From Pseudomonas frederiksbergensis (GTDB taxonomy: Bacteria > Pseudomonadota > Gammaproteobacteria > Pseudomonadales > Pseudomonadaceae): a stretch of DNA of 64,000 bases. A program made the translations under genes and the position numbers. The DNA lies in contig NZ_CP017886.1 in NCBI RefSeq assembly GCF_001874645.1, forward strand, positions 3,713,501-3,777,500, given 5' to 3'. This document shows positions 17,148-24,482 of the stretch, piece after piece (position 1 is the stretch's first letter; each line of letters opens with the position of its first letter). Below the pieces are notes generated by a model. It saw nothing but the letters and a program-made list of their open reading frames with translations, was not told the origin of the DNA and ran no database searches.

Positions 17148-17834
17148 ATGATCAGTGCTGCATTACTGTCACCCGAAACCCTCACGGTCGGTTGGTTGAT
17201 CTACGTGCCGGTGCTGATCTGGGCCGTAGCACGAGCGCCGTGGGTCGAGCTGTTTACCGACAGACGACGTCAACATTTGCTGTTTGGCACCGTGTTCGCG
17301 CTGTTCGTCCTCTGGTTGGTGCGACGGGACTTCGACACCGGCGTGTCGTATCACTTTATTGGCATGACAGCGGTAACCTTGTTACTCGATTGGCCGCTGG
17401 CGATTGTCGGCGGATTGGTGGCGCAGGTGGGACTGGTGCTGCTCGGACGTCAGGATCTGGCCGCAATGGGGGTCAATGGCGCGTTGCTGATGCTGTTGCC
17501 GGTGCTGGTCACCGAAGGCTGCGCGATCCTGGTGGAGCGGGCGCAACCGCGTAATCCTTTTGTGTATATCTTTTGCTCAGGTTTTTTGGCCGCCGCGCTC
17601 TCGGCGTTACTCTGCCTGCTGGTGGGGCTTGGTCTGTTGTGGTTCGACGAGCGTTTTGCGATGCCGGAATGGCTGGAGGATTTTGTCGGTTACCTGTGGC
17701 TGATCCTCTTCCCCGAGGCGTTTATCAACGGCATGGTGATCAGTGCCCTGGTGGTGTTCTGTCCCGAGTGGCTGGAGACCTTTAACCGCACGCGTTATTT
17801 GTCGGCGCCGTGGAAGGACGACGACAAGCCTTGA
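17148..17834 (+). CDS. Energy-coupling-factor ABC transporter permease-like membrane protein
   Basis: A 228-residue integral membrane protein with about seven hydrophobic segments. It resembles the CbiM-like S-component/permease family that binds cobalt or other small substrates. No ATPase or T-component gene is nearby, so it may work alone or with distant partners. LLLDWPLAIVGGLVAQVGL and LILFPEAFINGMVISALVV are the clearest family-like stretches. AAGGA lies about nine bases before the ATG. The next gene follows 63 bases on. The substrate cannot be told from the sequence. Confidence 0.72.
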   Translation: MISAALLSPETLTVGWLIYVPVLIWAVARAPWVELFTDRRRQHLLFGTVFALFVLWLVRRDFDTGVSYHFIGMTAVTLLLDWPLAIVGGLVAQVGLVLLGRQDLAAMGVNGALLMLLPVLVTEGCAILVERAQPRNPFVYIFCSGFLAAALSALLCLLVGLGLLWFDERFAMPEWLEDFVGYLWLILFPEAFINGMVISALVVFCPEWLETFNRTRYLSAPWKDDDKP

Positions 17835-17897
17835 TCCATATCAAATGCTCAAATGGCCTGCGATCCCATGCTCTGGAAAATCCTCAGGAGCAGTGGC

Positions 17898-18113
17898 ATG
17901 AGCGTTTATGAGTGGGCAAGGCAGGAGTTGCGCGACAGCCTGGAGTCGGCGCATGAAGCAGGGTTTGAACAGGGGTTGAGCCTGCGTGCCTTGCTCAGTG
18001 CGGTGGTGCAGCAGAGCAAGGCGGTGCGCAGTGTCGAGGACCTGGCCGATGAGTTGCAGTTTCTGGCCGAGAATCTCGATGACGGCCAGGACTACGGGTT
18101 CATGCGGCCCTGA
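17898..18113 (+). CDS. Conserved hypothetical protein (71 residues)
   Basis: A small acidic soluble protein beginning MSVYEWARQELRDSLESA and ending DELQFLAENLDDGQDYGFMRP; it is predicted mostly helical. The frame is open from an earlier ATG at 17853, but AGGAG lies seven bases before the ATG at 17898. I do not recognise a family beyond its being a Pseudomonas neighbour of the permease gene. It is tail-to-tail with yacG, nine bases apart. Confidence 0.65.
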   Translation: MSVYEWARQELRDSLESAHEAGFEQGLSLRALLSAVVQQSKAVRSVEDLADELQFLAENLDDGQDYGFMRP

Positions 18114-18122
18114 TGGTCGGAA

Positions 18123-18323
18123 TCAGTGGCGCGGGTCGAAATCTTCGCTGAACAGATCGTCTTCAGCATCCGGGCTGACCGGAATCTTGTGCTCTTCCGA
18201 GGCCCAGGCGCCCAGATCGATCAGTTTGCAACGGTCCGAGCAAAACGGTCGGAAAGTGCTGGTCGCGCTCCATTCAACAGGGGCGCCGCAGGTTGGACAT
18301 TCGACGACAGGGGGTTGGCTCAT
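18123..18323 (-). CDS. yacG: DNA gyrase inhibitor YacG
   Basis: A 66-residue zinc protein that in E. coli binds GyrB and blocks DNA binding by gyrase. The four zinc cysteines are in CPTCG and [12 protein letters not shown], followed by the family's AWASEE. The acidic tail [12 protein letters not shown] is typical. Its ATG overlaps the coaE stop (ATGA, 18320-18323), so it is coupled to coaE, the usual arrangement in gamma-proteobacteria where yacG follows coaE and pilD. Confidence 0.95.
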   Translation of the reverse strand: MSQPPVVECPTCGAPVEWSATSTFRPFCSDRCKLIDLGAWASEEHKIPVSPDAEDDLFSEDFDPRH

Positions 18324-18943
18324 GACTGGCCTCCACGCAAAGTAAGGTAAAAGTGATGCAGGCGTTCGACTTCGCTGTGCAACCAGGCGAGGTCGCGGTC
18401 GTTGACCACCACATCGTCGGCGTGGCTGATGCGGTCCTGACGGCTGGACTGGGCCTTGAGGATCGCCTGAACCTGCTGTTCGCTGGTCTGGTCACGCTGC
18501 AAGGTTCGTTCGATCTGTAAGCGTTCTGGTGCATCGATCACCAGCACTCGTTGGGTCATGGCGTACTGCCCGGACTCGATCAACAGCGGCGACACCAGAA
18601 TCGCATAAGGTGATTGTGCGCGTGCCAGGTGAGTGGCGATTTCCTGAGCGATCAGCGGATGCAGCAATGCTTCGAGCCAGCGGCGTTCTTCGGGCACTTC
18701 GAAGATCAGCTTGCGCAGAGTCGCGCGATTCAATTGGCCGTCGGCTTGCAGCACGTCGACACCGAAGTGCTCGGCAATCTGTGCCAGTGCCGGGCGACCG
18801 GGTTCGACCACCCAGCGCGCGGCATGATCGGCGTCCACGGCATGCACACCCAGATCGATGAAATGCCGGGCAGCCGCGCTTTTGCCGCTGCCGATGCCAC
18901 CGGTCAGGCCGAGAATCCAGGGTTTTTCCACAGGGGTATTCAT
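18320..18943 (-). CDS. coaE: Dephospho-CoA kinase CoaE
   Basis: A 207-residue P-loop kinase for the last step of coenzyme A synthesis, phosphorylating the 3'-hydroxyl of dephospho-CoA. Walker A is [12 protein letters not shown] at residues 12-23. [10 protein letters not shown] and HPLI are the other conserved blocks, and [16 protein letters not shown] is typical near the C-terminus. The open frame runs far upstream through pilD, but the ATG at 18943 overlaps the pilD stop as ATGA and gives the normal length. Confidence 0.95.
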   Translation of the reverse strand: MNTPVEKPWILGLTGGIGSGKSAAARHFIDLGVHAVDADHAARWVVEPGRPALAQIAEHFGVDVLQADGQLNRATLRKLIFEVPEERRWLEALLHPLIAQEIATHLARAQSPYAILVSPLLIESGQYAMTQRVLVIDAPERLQIERTLQRDQTSEQQVQAILKAQSSRQDRISHADDVVVNDRDLAWLHSEVERLHHFYLTLRGGQS

Positions 18944-19812
18944 TTGAAACCGACAAACTGCCAATAGAAGCCGGTTATTTGACCACCCCAGAGCAAGGCA
19001 ATCCAGCCGGCAATTGCCAGATACGGTCCGAAAGGGATCGGCGTCGAGGTTTTGGCCTCTTTCAGACGCAGTAAAATCACCCCCGCCACGGCGCCCACCA
19101 GCGATGAAAGCAGGACCGTCAGCGGCAGAATCTGCCAACCGCCCCAGGCACCGAGCAGCGCCAGGAGCTTGAAGTCGCCGTGACCGATGCCTTCCTTGCC
19201 GGTCATCAGTTTGAACAGCCAATACACCGAGTACAGCAGCAGATAGCCAGTCACCGCACCCCACATCGCCGCCTGCAAAGGCACGAAAAGCCCGAAGCTG
19301 TTGACGATCAGGCCCAGCCATAACAACGGCAACACCAGCACATCAGGCAGCAGTTGGTGGTCGGCGTCGATCAGGCACATTGCCAGCAGCCCCCAACTCA
19401 AGACCAGCACCCACGCTGCTGTCCAACCGAAGCCGAAGTGCCAGGCGACAAACGCCGACAGTACGCCGCAGGCCAGTTCGGTCAAGGGGTAGCGGACGCT
19501 GATCGGCGCTTTGCAATTTGAGCATCGGCCGCGCAGTGCCAGGTAACTGAGCAGTGGAATGTTTTCCCAGGCGCGGATTCGATGGGCGCACTGCGGGCAG
19601 TGTGAATGCGGCAGCATCAGGTTGTAGGTCGGGACCGCTGCTTCGGGCGGTAAACCCAGTACATCCAGGGCTTGTTGCCGCCAGTCGCACTCAAGCATTT
19701 TTGGCAGGCGCCAGACCACCACGTTGAGAAAGCTACCGATCACCAGCCCGAGCACTAGCGCGGCGACAACAAACGCCAGTGGATAAGCGGCCATAAATTC
19801 ACTCAAGGGCAT
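18940..19812 (-). CDS. pilD: Prepilin peptidase / N-methyltransferase PilD
   Basis: A 290-residue inner-membrane aspartyl protease that cuts and N-methylates type IV prepilins and type II secretion pseudopilins. The zinc cysteines are in CPQCAHRI and CSNCKAPI (about residues 75-105). The catalytic aspartates are in [12 protein letters not shown] and [15 protein letters not shown]. About eight membrane segments are present. A TTG at 19818 is in frame, but the ATG at 19812 gives MPLSEF, matching the 290-residue P. aeruginosa PilD (recalled). It substrates PilA, PilE and PilX encoded in this window. Confidence 0.95.
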   Translation of the reverse strand: MPLSEFMAAYPLAFVVAALVLGLVIGSFLNVVVWRLPKMLECDWRQQALDVLGLPPEAAVPTYNLMLPHSHCPQCAHRIRAWENIPLLSYLALRGRCSNCKAPISVRYPLTELACGVLSAFVAWHFGFGWTAAWVLVLSWGLLAMCLIDADHQLLPDVLVLPLLWLGLIVNSFGLFVPLQAAMWGAVTGYLLLYSVYWLFKLMTGKEGIGHGDFKLLALLGAWGGWQILPLTVLLSSLVGAVAGVILLRLKEAKTSTPIPFGPYLAIAGWIALLWGGQITGFYWQFVGFK

Positions 19813-19814
19813 GT

Positions 19815-21032
19815 TCAAATCGCTGAGCCGAGTTGGAAAATGGGCAGGTACATGGCAACCACCAGCCCGCCGACAATGATGCCGAGCACCACCATGATGA
19901 ACGGTTCCATCAGGCTGGTCAGGTTGTCGACCATATTGTCGACTTCAGCTTCATAGTGGGTCGCAACCTTGTCGAGCATGTCGTCCAGTGCGCCGGACTC
20001 CTCGCCAATGGCGGCCATTTGAATCGCCATGTTGGGGAAAACCCCGCAGGTGCGCATCGCGAAGTTTAACTGCATGCCGGTGGAGACATCTTGTTTGATA
20101 CGCAACACCGCCCGTTTGAACACGATATTGCCAGTGGCGCCAGCCACCGAATCCAGGGCTTCGACCAAGGGGACGCCAGCGGCGAAGGTGGTCGACAGTG
20201 TGCGGGCATAACGGGCCACCGCCGACTTGTAGAGCAGCGCTCCGACGATTGGAAGTTTCAGCAGTTGAGTGTCCAGCCAGTCACGGAAGGGTTGTGAGCG
20301 TTTTAGCGCGTGGCGAAAGCCCAGAAACCCGACGATCAGACCGCCCAGCAACAGCCACCACCACGCCTGCATGAACTCGGACAGACCGATCACCATCACG
20401 GTGAAGGCCGGGAGTTTTGCACCAAATCCGGAAAATACCGACTGAAACTGTGGGATCACTTTGACCAGCAGAATGCCGGTGACGATGACTGCGACAAAGA
20501 CCACGGCCAGCGGATAGGTCATGGCTTTTTTGATTTTGGCCTTGAGGTTTTCGCTTTTTTCCTTGTAGGTCGCAACCCGCTCCAGCAGCGTGTCGAGAGC
20601 GCCGGCCTGTTCGCCAGCATCGACCAGGTTGCAGTAGAGCTCATCGAAGTACTGCGGCTTTTTACGCAGCGCGGTGGCGAAGCTGTTGCCGGCGGCGACT
20701 TCCTGTTTCACCTCGTCCACCAGCTTGCGCATGTTCGGGTTGTCGAAGCCCTCGCCGATGATGTCGAACGACTGCAGCAGTGGCACACTGGCTTTCATCA
20801 TGGTCGCCATTTGCCGGGTGAAGAGGGCAATGTCCAGCGCCTTGATACGTTTGCCGACACTGAACAGTGAAGTGGTTTTTTTCCGCACCTTGCCCGGGTT
20901 GATGCCTTGTTTGCGTAGCTGCGCCTTGATCAAGGCCGGGTTATGACCGCTCAACTCGCCGGTTATTTTGCTGCCTTTCTTGTCGGTGCCTTCCCAGGCG
21001 TACACGCTGACCTTGATTGCTTTGATCGCCAT
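19815..21032 (-). CDS. pilC: Type IV pilus inner-membrane platform protein PilC
   Basis: A 405-residue GspF/PilC-family protein that forms the membrane platform on which PilB and PilT act. It has two repeated T2SSF domains, each opening with a segment like FTRQMATMMKASVPLLQSFD (about residues 70-90) and YARTLSTTFAAGVPLVEALD (about 270-290). Three membrane helices are visible, including MTYPLAVVFVAVIVTGILLV. It starts three bases after the pilB stop and ends just before pilD, so pilB-pilC-pilD form one unit. Confidence 0.96.
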   Translation of the reverse strand: MAIKAIKVSVYAWEGTDKKGSKITGELSGHNPALIKAQLRKQGINPGKVRKKTTSLFSVGKRIKALDIALFTRQMATMMKASVPLLQSFDIIGEGFDNPNMRKLVDEVKQEVAAGNSFATALRKKPQYFDELYCNLVDAGEQAGALDTLLERVATYKEKSENLKAKIKKAMTYPLAVVFVAVIVTGILLVKVIPQFQSVFSGFGAKLPAFTVMVIGLSEFMQAWWWLLLGGLIVGFLGFRHALKRSQPFRDWLDTQLLKLPIVGALLYKSAVARYARTLSTTFAAGVPLVEALDSVAGATGNIVFKRAVLRIKQDVSTGMQLNFAMRTCGVFPNMAIQMAAIGEESGALDDMLDKVATHYEAEVDNMVDNLTSLMEPFIMVVLGIIVGGLVVAMYLPIFQLGSAI

Positions 21033-21035
21033 GAC

Positions 21036-22736
21036 TCAATCCTTGGTGACCCGGTTGATTTCTTCAAGGCTGGTGATGCCTTGCATGGCCTTGAGCAGGC
21101 CCGAGGTGCGCAGGTCGTTGAAGCCGTCCTTGCGCATCTGCGTATCGATTTCCAGAGAATTGCCTTCAGCCATGATCAGCCGTTGCAGCTCCGGAGTATT
21201 TTTCACCACTTCATAAATACCGACTCGCCCTTTGTAACCGTTGTTGCAGTGATCGCAACCAGTGGGTTCGTAGATCGTGAAGGAGCCGATGCGTTCGCGC
21301 GGGAAGCCTTCCTTGATCAGTGCTTCGTCGGGAATCGCGAGGACTTTTTTGCAGTGGCTGCATAGCTTGCGAGCCAGGCGCTGCGCAATGATCAGGTGTA
21401 CGGCAGTGGCGATGTTGAACCCCGGGATGCCCATGTTGTGCAGCCGGGTCAGGGTTTCAGCCGCGCTGTTGGTGTGCAGGGTGGAAAGCACCAGGTGCCC
21501 GGTTTGCGCAGCCTTGATCGCAATTTCGGCGGTTTCCAGGTCGCGGATTTCGCCGACCATGATCACGTCTGGGTCCTGGCGCAGAAATGAACGCAACGCT
21601 TGAGCAAAGTCCAGGCCCTGCTTTGGATTGACGTTGACCTGGTTGATGCCTTCCATGTTGATCTCTACCGGGTCTTCGGCGGTGGAGATATTGATGTCGA
21701 CGGTATTGAGGATATTCAGCCCGGTGTACAGCGATACGGTTTTCCCCGAACCCGTCGGCCCGGTGACCAGAATCAGTCCCTGAGGCTGCTTGAGCGCCGT
21801 CAGGTACAGGTCTTTTTGATCGGGCTCGTAACCCAGCGCGTCGATGCCCATCTGTGCGCTGGCGGGGTCGAGAATCCGGATGACGACTTTTTCGCCCCAC
21901 AACGTTGGCAGGGTGTTGACCCGAAAATCGATGGATTTGCTTTCCGGCAGGGGCATCTTGAGCCGCCCGTCCTGGGGTTTGCGACGTTCCGAGATGTCCA
22001 GGCTAGCCATCACTTTCAGGCGTGCGGCGATGCGATTGGCCAGTTGAATCGGCGGTTTGGCGACTTCGCGCAGTATGCCATCGGTACGTATCCGCACCCG
22101 ATAGGTTTTTTCGTAGGGTTCGAAATGCAAGTCCGAGGAGCCCCCTTTGATCGCGTTCAGCAACATCTTGTTGACGAAGCGCACCACCGGGGCATCGTCT
22201 AAATCCTGGCCGATGACAGCGTTCTGGTGCTGCTCGTCGACGGCGTCGGTGTCCAGACCTTCGAGGTCGACCTCAGCCATGTCTTCCATGCCCGAGCTGT
22301 GGGTGTCGAAGAATTTGTCGATGGCGTCGCTGAGCTTGTCGTCTTCGACCAGGATCGCTTCGGTGGTGAGCCCGGTGCTGAACTGGATATCGTTGATCGC
22401 CTGGTGATTGCTCGGGTCGGAAATGCCCACGAACAGTTTGTTACCGCGCCGCCAGAGCGGCAAGGCATGGTGCTGGCGAATCAGCTTTTCGCTGACCAGA
22501 TCCGTGGGCTGGGAGTCTTGGTCGAGACAGTTGAGGTCGAGGAAGGCGACGCCAAAATGCTCAGAGGCGATTTCCGCGACCTGGCGGCTGTTCACCAGTT
22601 TGTTTTGTACCAGATAGCTGACCAGGGAAACGCGATTGCGGTGGGCTTGCTGATCCGCTTGTTGCGCGCTTTGGTCAGTGAGCAGTTCGGCCAGCACCAA
22701 TTGCTTGGCCAGACCGCTGAGGGCGATGTCATTCAT
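21036..22736 (-). CDS. pilB: Type IV pilus extension ATPase PilB
   Basis: A 566-residue GspE-family hexameric ATPase that drives pilus polymerisation. The N-terminal MshEN-like domain covers about residues 1-150; in some relatives this domain binds c-di-GMP. Walker A is GPTGSGKTVSLYTGLN near residue 330, the Asp box is STAEDPVEI, Walker B is DPDVIMVGEIRDLET, and the His box is TGHLVLSTLHTN. The zinc-binding tetracysteine is CSHC...CDHC. It is divergent from pilA, sharing the 225-base regulatory region. Confidence 0.97.
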   Translation of the reverse strand: MNDIALSGLAKQLVLAELLTDQSAQQADQQAHRNRVSLVSYLVQNKLVNSRQVAEIASEHFGVAFLDLNCLDQDSQPTDLVSEKLIRQHHALPLWRRGNKLFVGISDPSNHQAINDIQFSTGLTTEAILVEDDKLSDAIDKFFDTHSSGMEDMAEVDLEGLDTDAVDEQHQNAVIGQDLDDAPVVRFVNKMLLNAIKGGSSDLHFEPYEKTYRVRIRTDGILREVAKPPIQLANRIAARLKVMASLDISERRKPQDGRLKMPLPESKSIDFRVNTLPTLWGEKVVIRILDPASAQMGIDALGYEPDQKDLYLTALKQPQGLILVTGPTGSGKTVSLYTGLNILNTVDINISTAEDPVEINMEGINQVNVNPKQGLDFAQALRSFLRQDPDVIMVGEIRDLETAEIAIKAAQTGHLVLSTLHTNSAAETLTRLHNMGIPGFNIATAVHLIIAQRLARKLCSHCKKVLAIPDEALIKEGFPRERIGSFTIYEPTGCDHCNNGYKGRVGIYEVVKNTPELQRLIMAEGNSLEIDTQMRKDGFNDLRTSGLLKAMQGITSLEEINRVTKD

Positions 22737-22809
22737 GGGGATTCCAGGCGCAGACAGTTCATGACTTATAGCCTAGTCAAGGGACGGCGTGAAACCAGCG
22801 GCGTTGAGG

Positions 22810-22824
22810 TGACAATAAGTGTCA
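22810..22824. promoter_or_regulatory. Candidate PilR enhancer site upstream of pilA
   Basis: TGACA-ATAAG-TGTCA, a perfect 5-base inverted repeat with a 5-base centre. PilR sites in P. aeruginosa contain TGTC motifs (recalled). Its centre is about 107 bases before the predicted sigma-54 start of pilA, a normal enhancer distance for an NtrC-type activator. Confidence 0.6.
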
Positions 22825-22896
22825 GATAGTGCGGATCAAGGCGATAGGAAAGGGCGCAGCCGTGGTGCCGCGCCCCGTCAGCAGGGTCCGAGCGGC

Positions 22897-22913
22897 TTGG
22901 CATGATCGATGCT
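22897..22913 (+). promoter_or_regulatory. Sigma-54 promoter of pilA
   Basis: TTGGCA (22897-22902) and ATGCT (22909-22913). The invariant GG (22899-22900) and GC (22911-22912) are exactly 10 bases apart, as RpoN requires. Start predicted near 22924, leaving a leader of about 38 bases. Confidence 0.85.
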
Positions 22914-22961
22914 GTAGCTGGTTTTGATCATGAGATTCCGACTCATGCATGGAGCCTGTCT

Positions 22962-23378
22962 ATGAATAATCAAAAAGGTTTTACCCTGATCGAGCTGTTG
23001 ATCGTGGTGGCGATCATCGGGATTCTGGCGACGTTTGCGTTGCCGGCTTATAGCAAATACCAGGCACGGGCCAAGGTCACCGCCGGGGTCGAGGAAGTAT
23101 CGGCGCTCAAAGTGGCTTACGAAGATATTATGAATACAGGTACTACGAACCCGGTGATCGGCACTGTTTCGCCTGCGGGGGCTACAACCTCGAACTGCAC
23201 GCTGGGCGTAACGGGTACTGTCGCCAGTGGAGCCGGGACCATTACCTGCACCCTGATTAATGCCCCTTCGATTATACAGGGTAAGGTCATTACGCTGACT
23301 CGCATTCAGACTGGCTCTTGGTCTTGTGCGACCACGGCCTTGAAAGACTACGCGCCCACTGGCTGCCCTGGCGTTTGA
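22962..23378 (+). CDS. pilA: Major type IV pilin PilA
   Basis: A 138-residue class IVa prepilin, the main pilus subunit. The leader MNNQKG is followed by FTLIELLIVVAIIGILATFALPAY, with Glu5 of the mature protein present. The C-terminal disulfide loop is bounded by CATTALKDYAPTGC; two more cysteines (NCTLGV and TCTLIN) may form a second bond. GGAG lies eight bases before the ATG at 22962; the frame is open further upstream, but the promoter lies in that stretch. The globular half is rich in Thr, Ser and Gly. It has its own sigma-54 promoter and terminator. Confidence 0.93.
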   Translation: MNNQKGFTLIELLIVVAIIGILATFALPAYSKYQARAKVTAGVEEVSALKVAYEDIMNTGTTNPVIGTVSPAGATTSNCTLGVTGTVASGAGTITCTLINAPSIIQGKVITLTRIQTGSWSCATTALKDYAPTGCPGV

Positions 23379-23400
23379 TTGACGAGGGTTGCAGATGAAT

Positions 23401-23429
23401 ACCCCGCCCTGGAGGGCGGGGTTTTTTTT
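23401..23429 (+). terminator. Rho-independent terminator of pilA
   Basis: ACCCCGCCCT (23401-23410), loop GG, AGGGCGGGGT (23413-23422), then seven more Ts. Very stable, 22 bases after the pilA stop. Confidence 0.95.
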
Positions 23430-23607
23430 GGCTGATGGGCGACCGGATGCTGAGCGGGGAAACTCCCGAAAATTTATGGCCTTAGGCCTGCGATAAAAAC
23501 CGCAACTTGCATGTAGAGAATCGCCAGGTCATGCATTTTGCATGATTACGGTTTCTTGTATTTTTAATAACTTTTTGATTTATAAGTGATTATTTGGCGA
23601 ATTGAAA

Positions 23608-23624
23608 TTGGCACAGCCTCTGCA
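23608..23624 (+). promoter_or_regulatory. Sigma-54 promoter of the BON-domain gene
   Basis: TTGGCAC (23608-23614) and CTGCA (23620-23624). GG (23610-23611) and GC (23622-23623) are exactly 10 bases apart, a near-consensus RpoN promoter (TTGGCAC-N5-TTGCA). Predicted start near 23635, 55 bases before the ATG at 23690. The upstream sequence back to the pilA terminator is AT-rich. No activator site was recognised. Confidence 0.78.
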
Positions 23625-23689
23625 ATATCTCTCGTAACCCTGCTGAGAAGGCATGCAGCAGACTTTTTGGAAGAACAGGAGTGACTCGT

Positions 23690-24046
23690 ATGAAGAAGTT
23701 CGCTATCGCTGCCGCCACTGCAACCGCTCTGACCCTGACCATGGCCAACGCTGCATTTGCGCAGACCACTCAAACCACACAGTCGCCGATGGTGGTAGCT
23801 GCCGGTGAAATGACCAAGGCCGAGGACGCTACTTCCGATACCTGGATCACCACTAAAGTGAAAAGCGATCTGGTCACCGAGAAAGGTATTCCTGGCACCG
23901 ACATCAAAGTCGAAACCAACAAGGGCGTAGTCTCGCTGTCGTCGACTGTAGCCCTTACCAAGACTCAAAAGGACACAGCAGTGACCATCACCAAGAAAAT
24001 CAAAGGCGTCAAAGCCGTTTCGGCTGATGGCCTGATGACCCAGTAA
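23690..24046 (+). CDS. Periplasmic BON-domain protein (OsmY-like)
   Basis: A 118-residue exported protein. The signal peptide MKKFAIAAATATALTLTMAN ends near AFA-Q (about residue 25). One BON domain follows (SDTWITTKVKSDLVTEKGIP, then IKVETNKGVVSLSSTV), the fold of OsmY and of outer-membrane-associated stress proteins that bind phospholipid. OsmY has two BON domains; this has one. CAGGAG lies seven bases before the ATG at 23690. It stands alone between the pilA terminator and a REPIN, behind a sigma-54 promoter. A role in envelope stress is inferred from the family only. Confidence 0.85.
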   Translation: MKKFAIAAATATALTLTMANAAFAQTTQTTQSPMVVAAGEMTKAEDATSDTWITTKVKSDLVTEKGIPGTDIKVETNKGVVSLSSTVALTKTQKDTAVTITKKIKGVKAVSADGLMTQ

Positions 24047-24078
24047 GACTCAAGGCTTCTCGCCTGAACCGGGAGTCG

Positions 24079-24170
24079 CAAAAGATCGTCCGAACGCGGC
24101 CCGAGCCTTCGGCAGCTCCTACGCCGAACTCATGATCAGTAGGAGCTGCCGCAGGCTGCGATCCTTTCCA
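24079..24170. repeat. REPIN (paired REP), left arm interrupted
   Basis: Right arm GTAGGAGCTGCCGCAGGCTGCGATC is intact (24139-24164). The left arm reads AAAAGATCG, then about 14 extra bases, then AGCCTTCGGCAGCTCCTAC. Copy 3 of five. It lies between the convergent BON and DUF2845 genes. Confidence 0.82.
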
Positions 24171-24180
24171 ATCAGTTGTG

Positions 24181-24480
24181 TCAGTTGCCGCGTTTGCTGG
24201 TGATCTGAACCAGGCGGTTGCCTTCAAAGCGCAGGTATTGGTACATGCCGCTGTTCGGGCCGTAGGTCCACTCTTCAACCGGGACTTCTTCCCGGCGATT
24301 GGCGCTGCGTTTGTAGCCCAATGCATCACGCGCAACCGGCTCACCACATTTTTGCAGTACTTCACCGGCGCGATCGCCGACGCTGATCAACTGACTGCCG
24401 CAGCGCAAGGTATCGGTCTGGGCCTGTACCTGGCTGGCGAAGAACGCCAGTGCCAGGCTGATCAGCAATCGGTTATTCAT
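24181..24480 (-). CDS. DUF2845 family periplasmic protein
   Basis: A 99-residue protein with a clear signal peptide (MNNRLLISLALAFFASQVQAQ). The mature part has two cysteines, LRCGSQLISVGD and LQKCGEPVARD, and the block EEWTYGPNSGMYQYLRFEG typical of DUF2845. The family is related to small SmpA/OmlA-like or DUF3192 periplasmic folds with unknown roles. It begins two bases after the DUF748 stop, so the two genes are surely one transcript. Confidence 0.83.
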   Translation of the reverse strand: MNNRLLISLALAFFASQVQAQTDTLRCGSQLISVGDRAGEVLQKCGEPVARDALGYKRSANRREEVPVEEWTYGPNSGMYQYLRFEGNRLVQITSKRGN

Positions 24481-24482
24481 GC

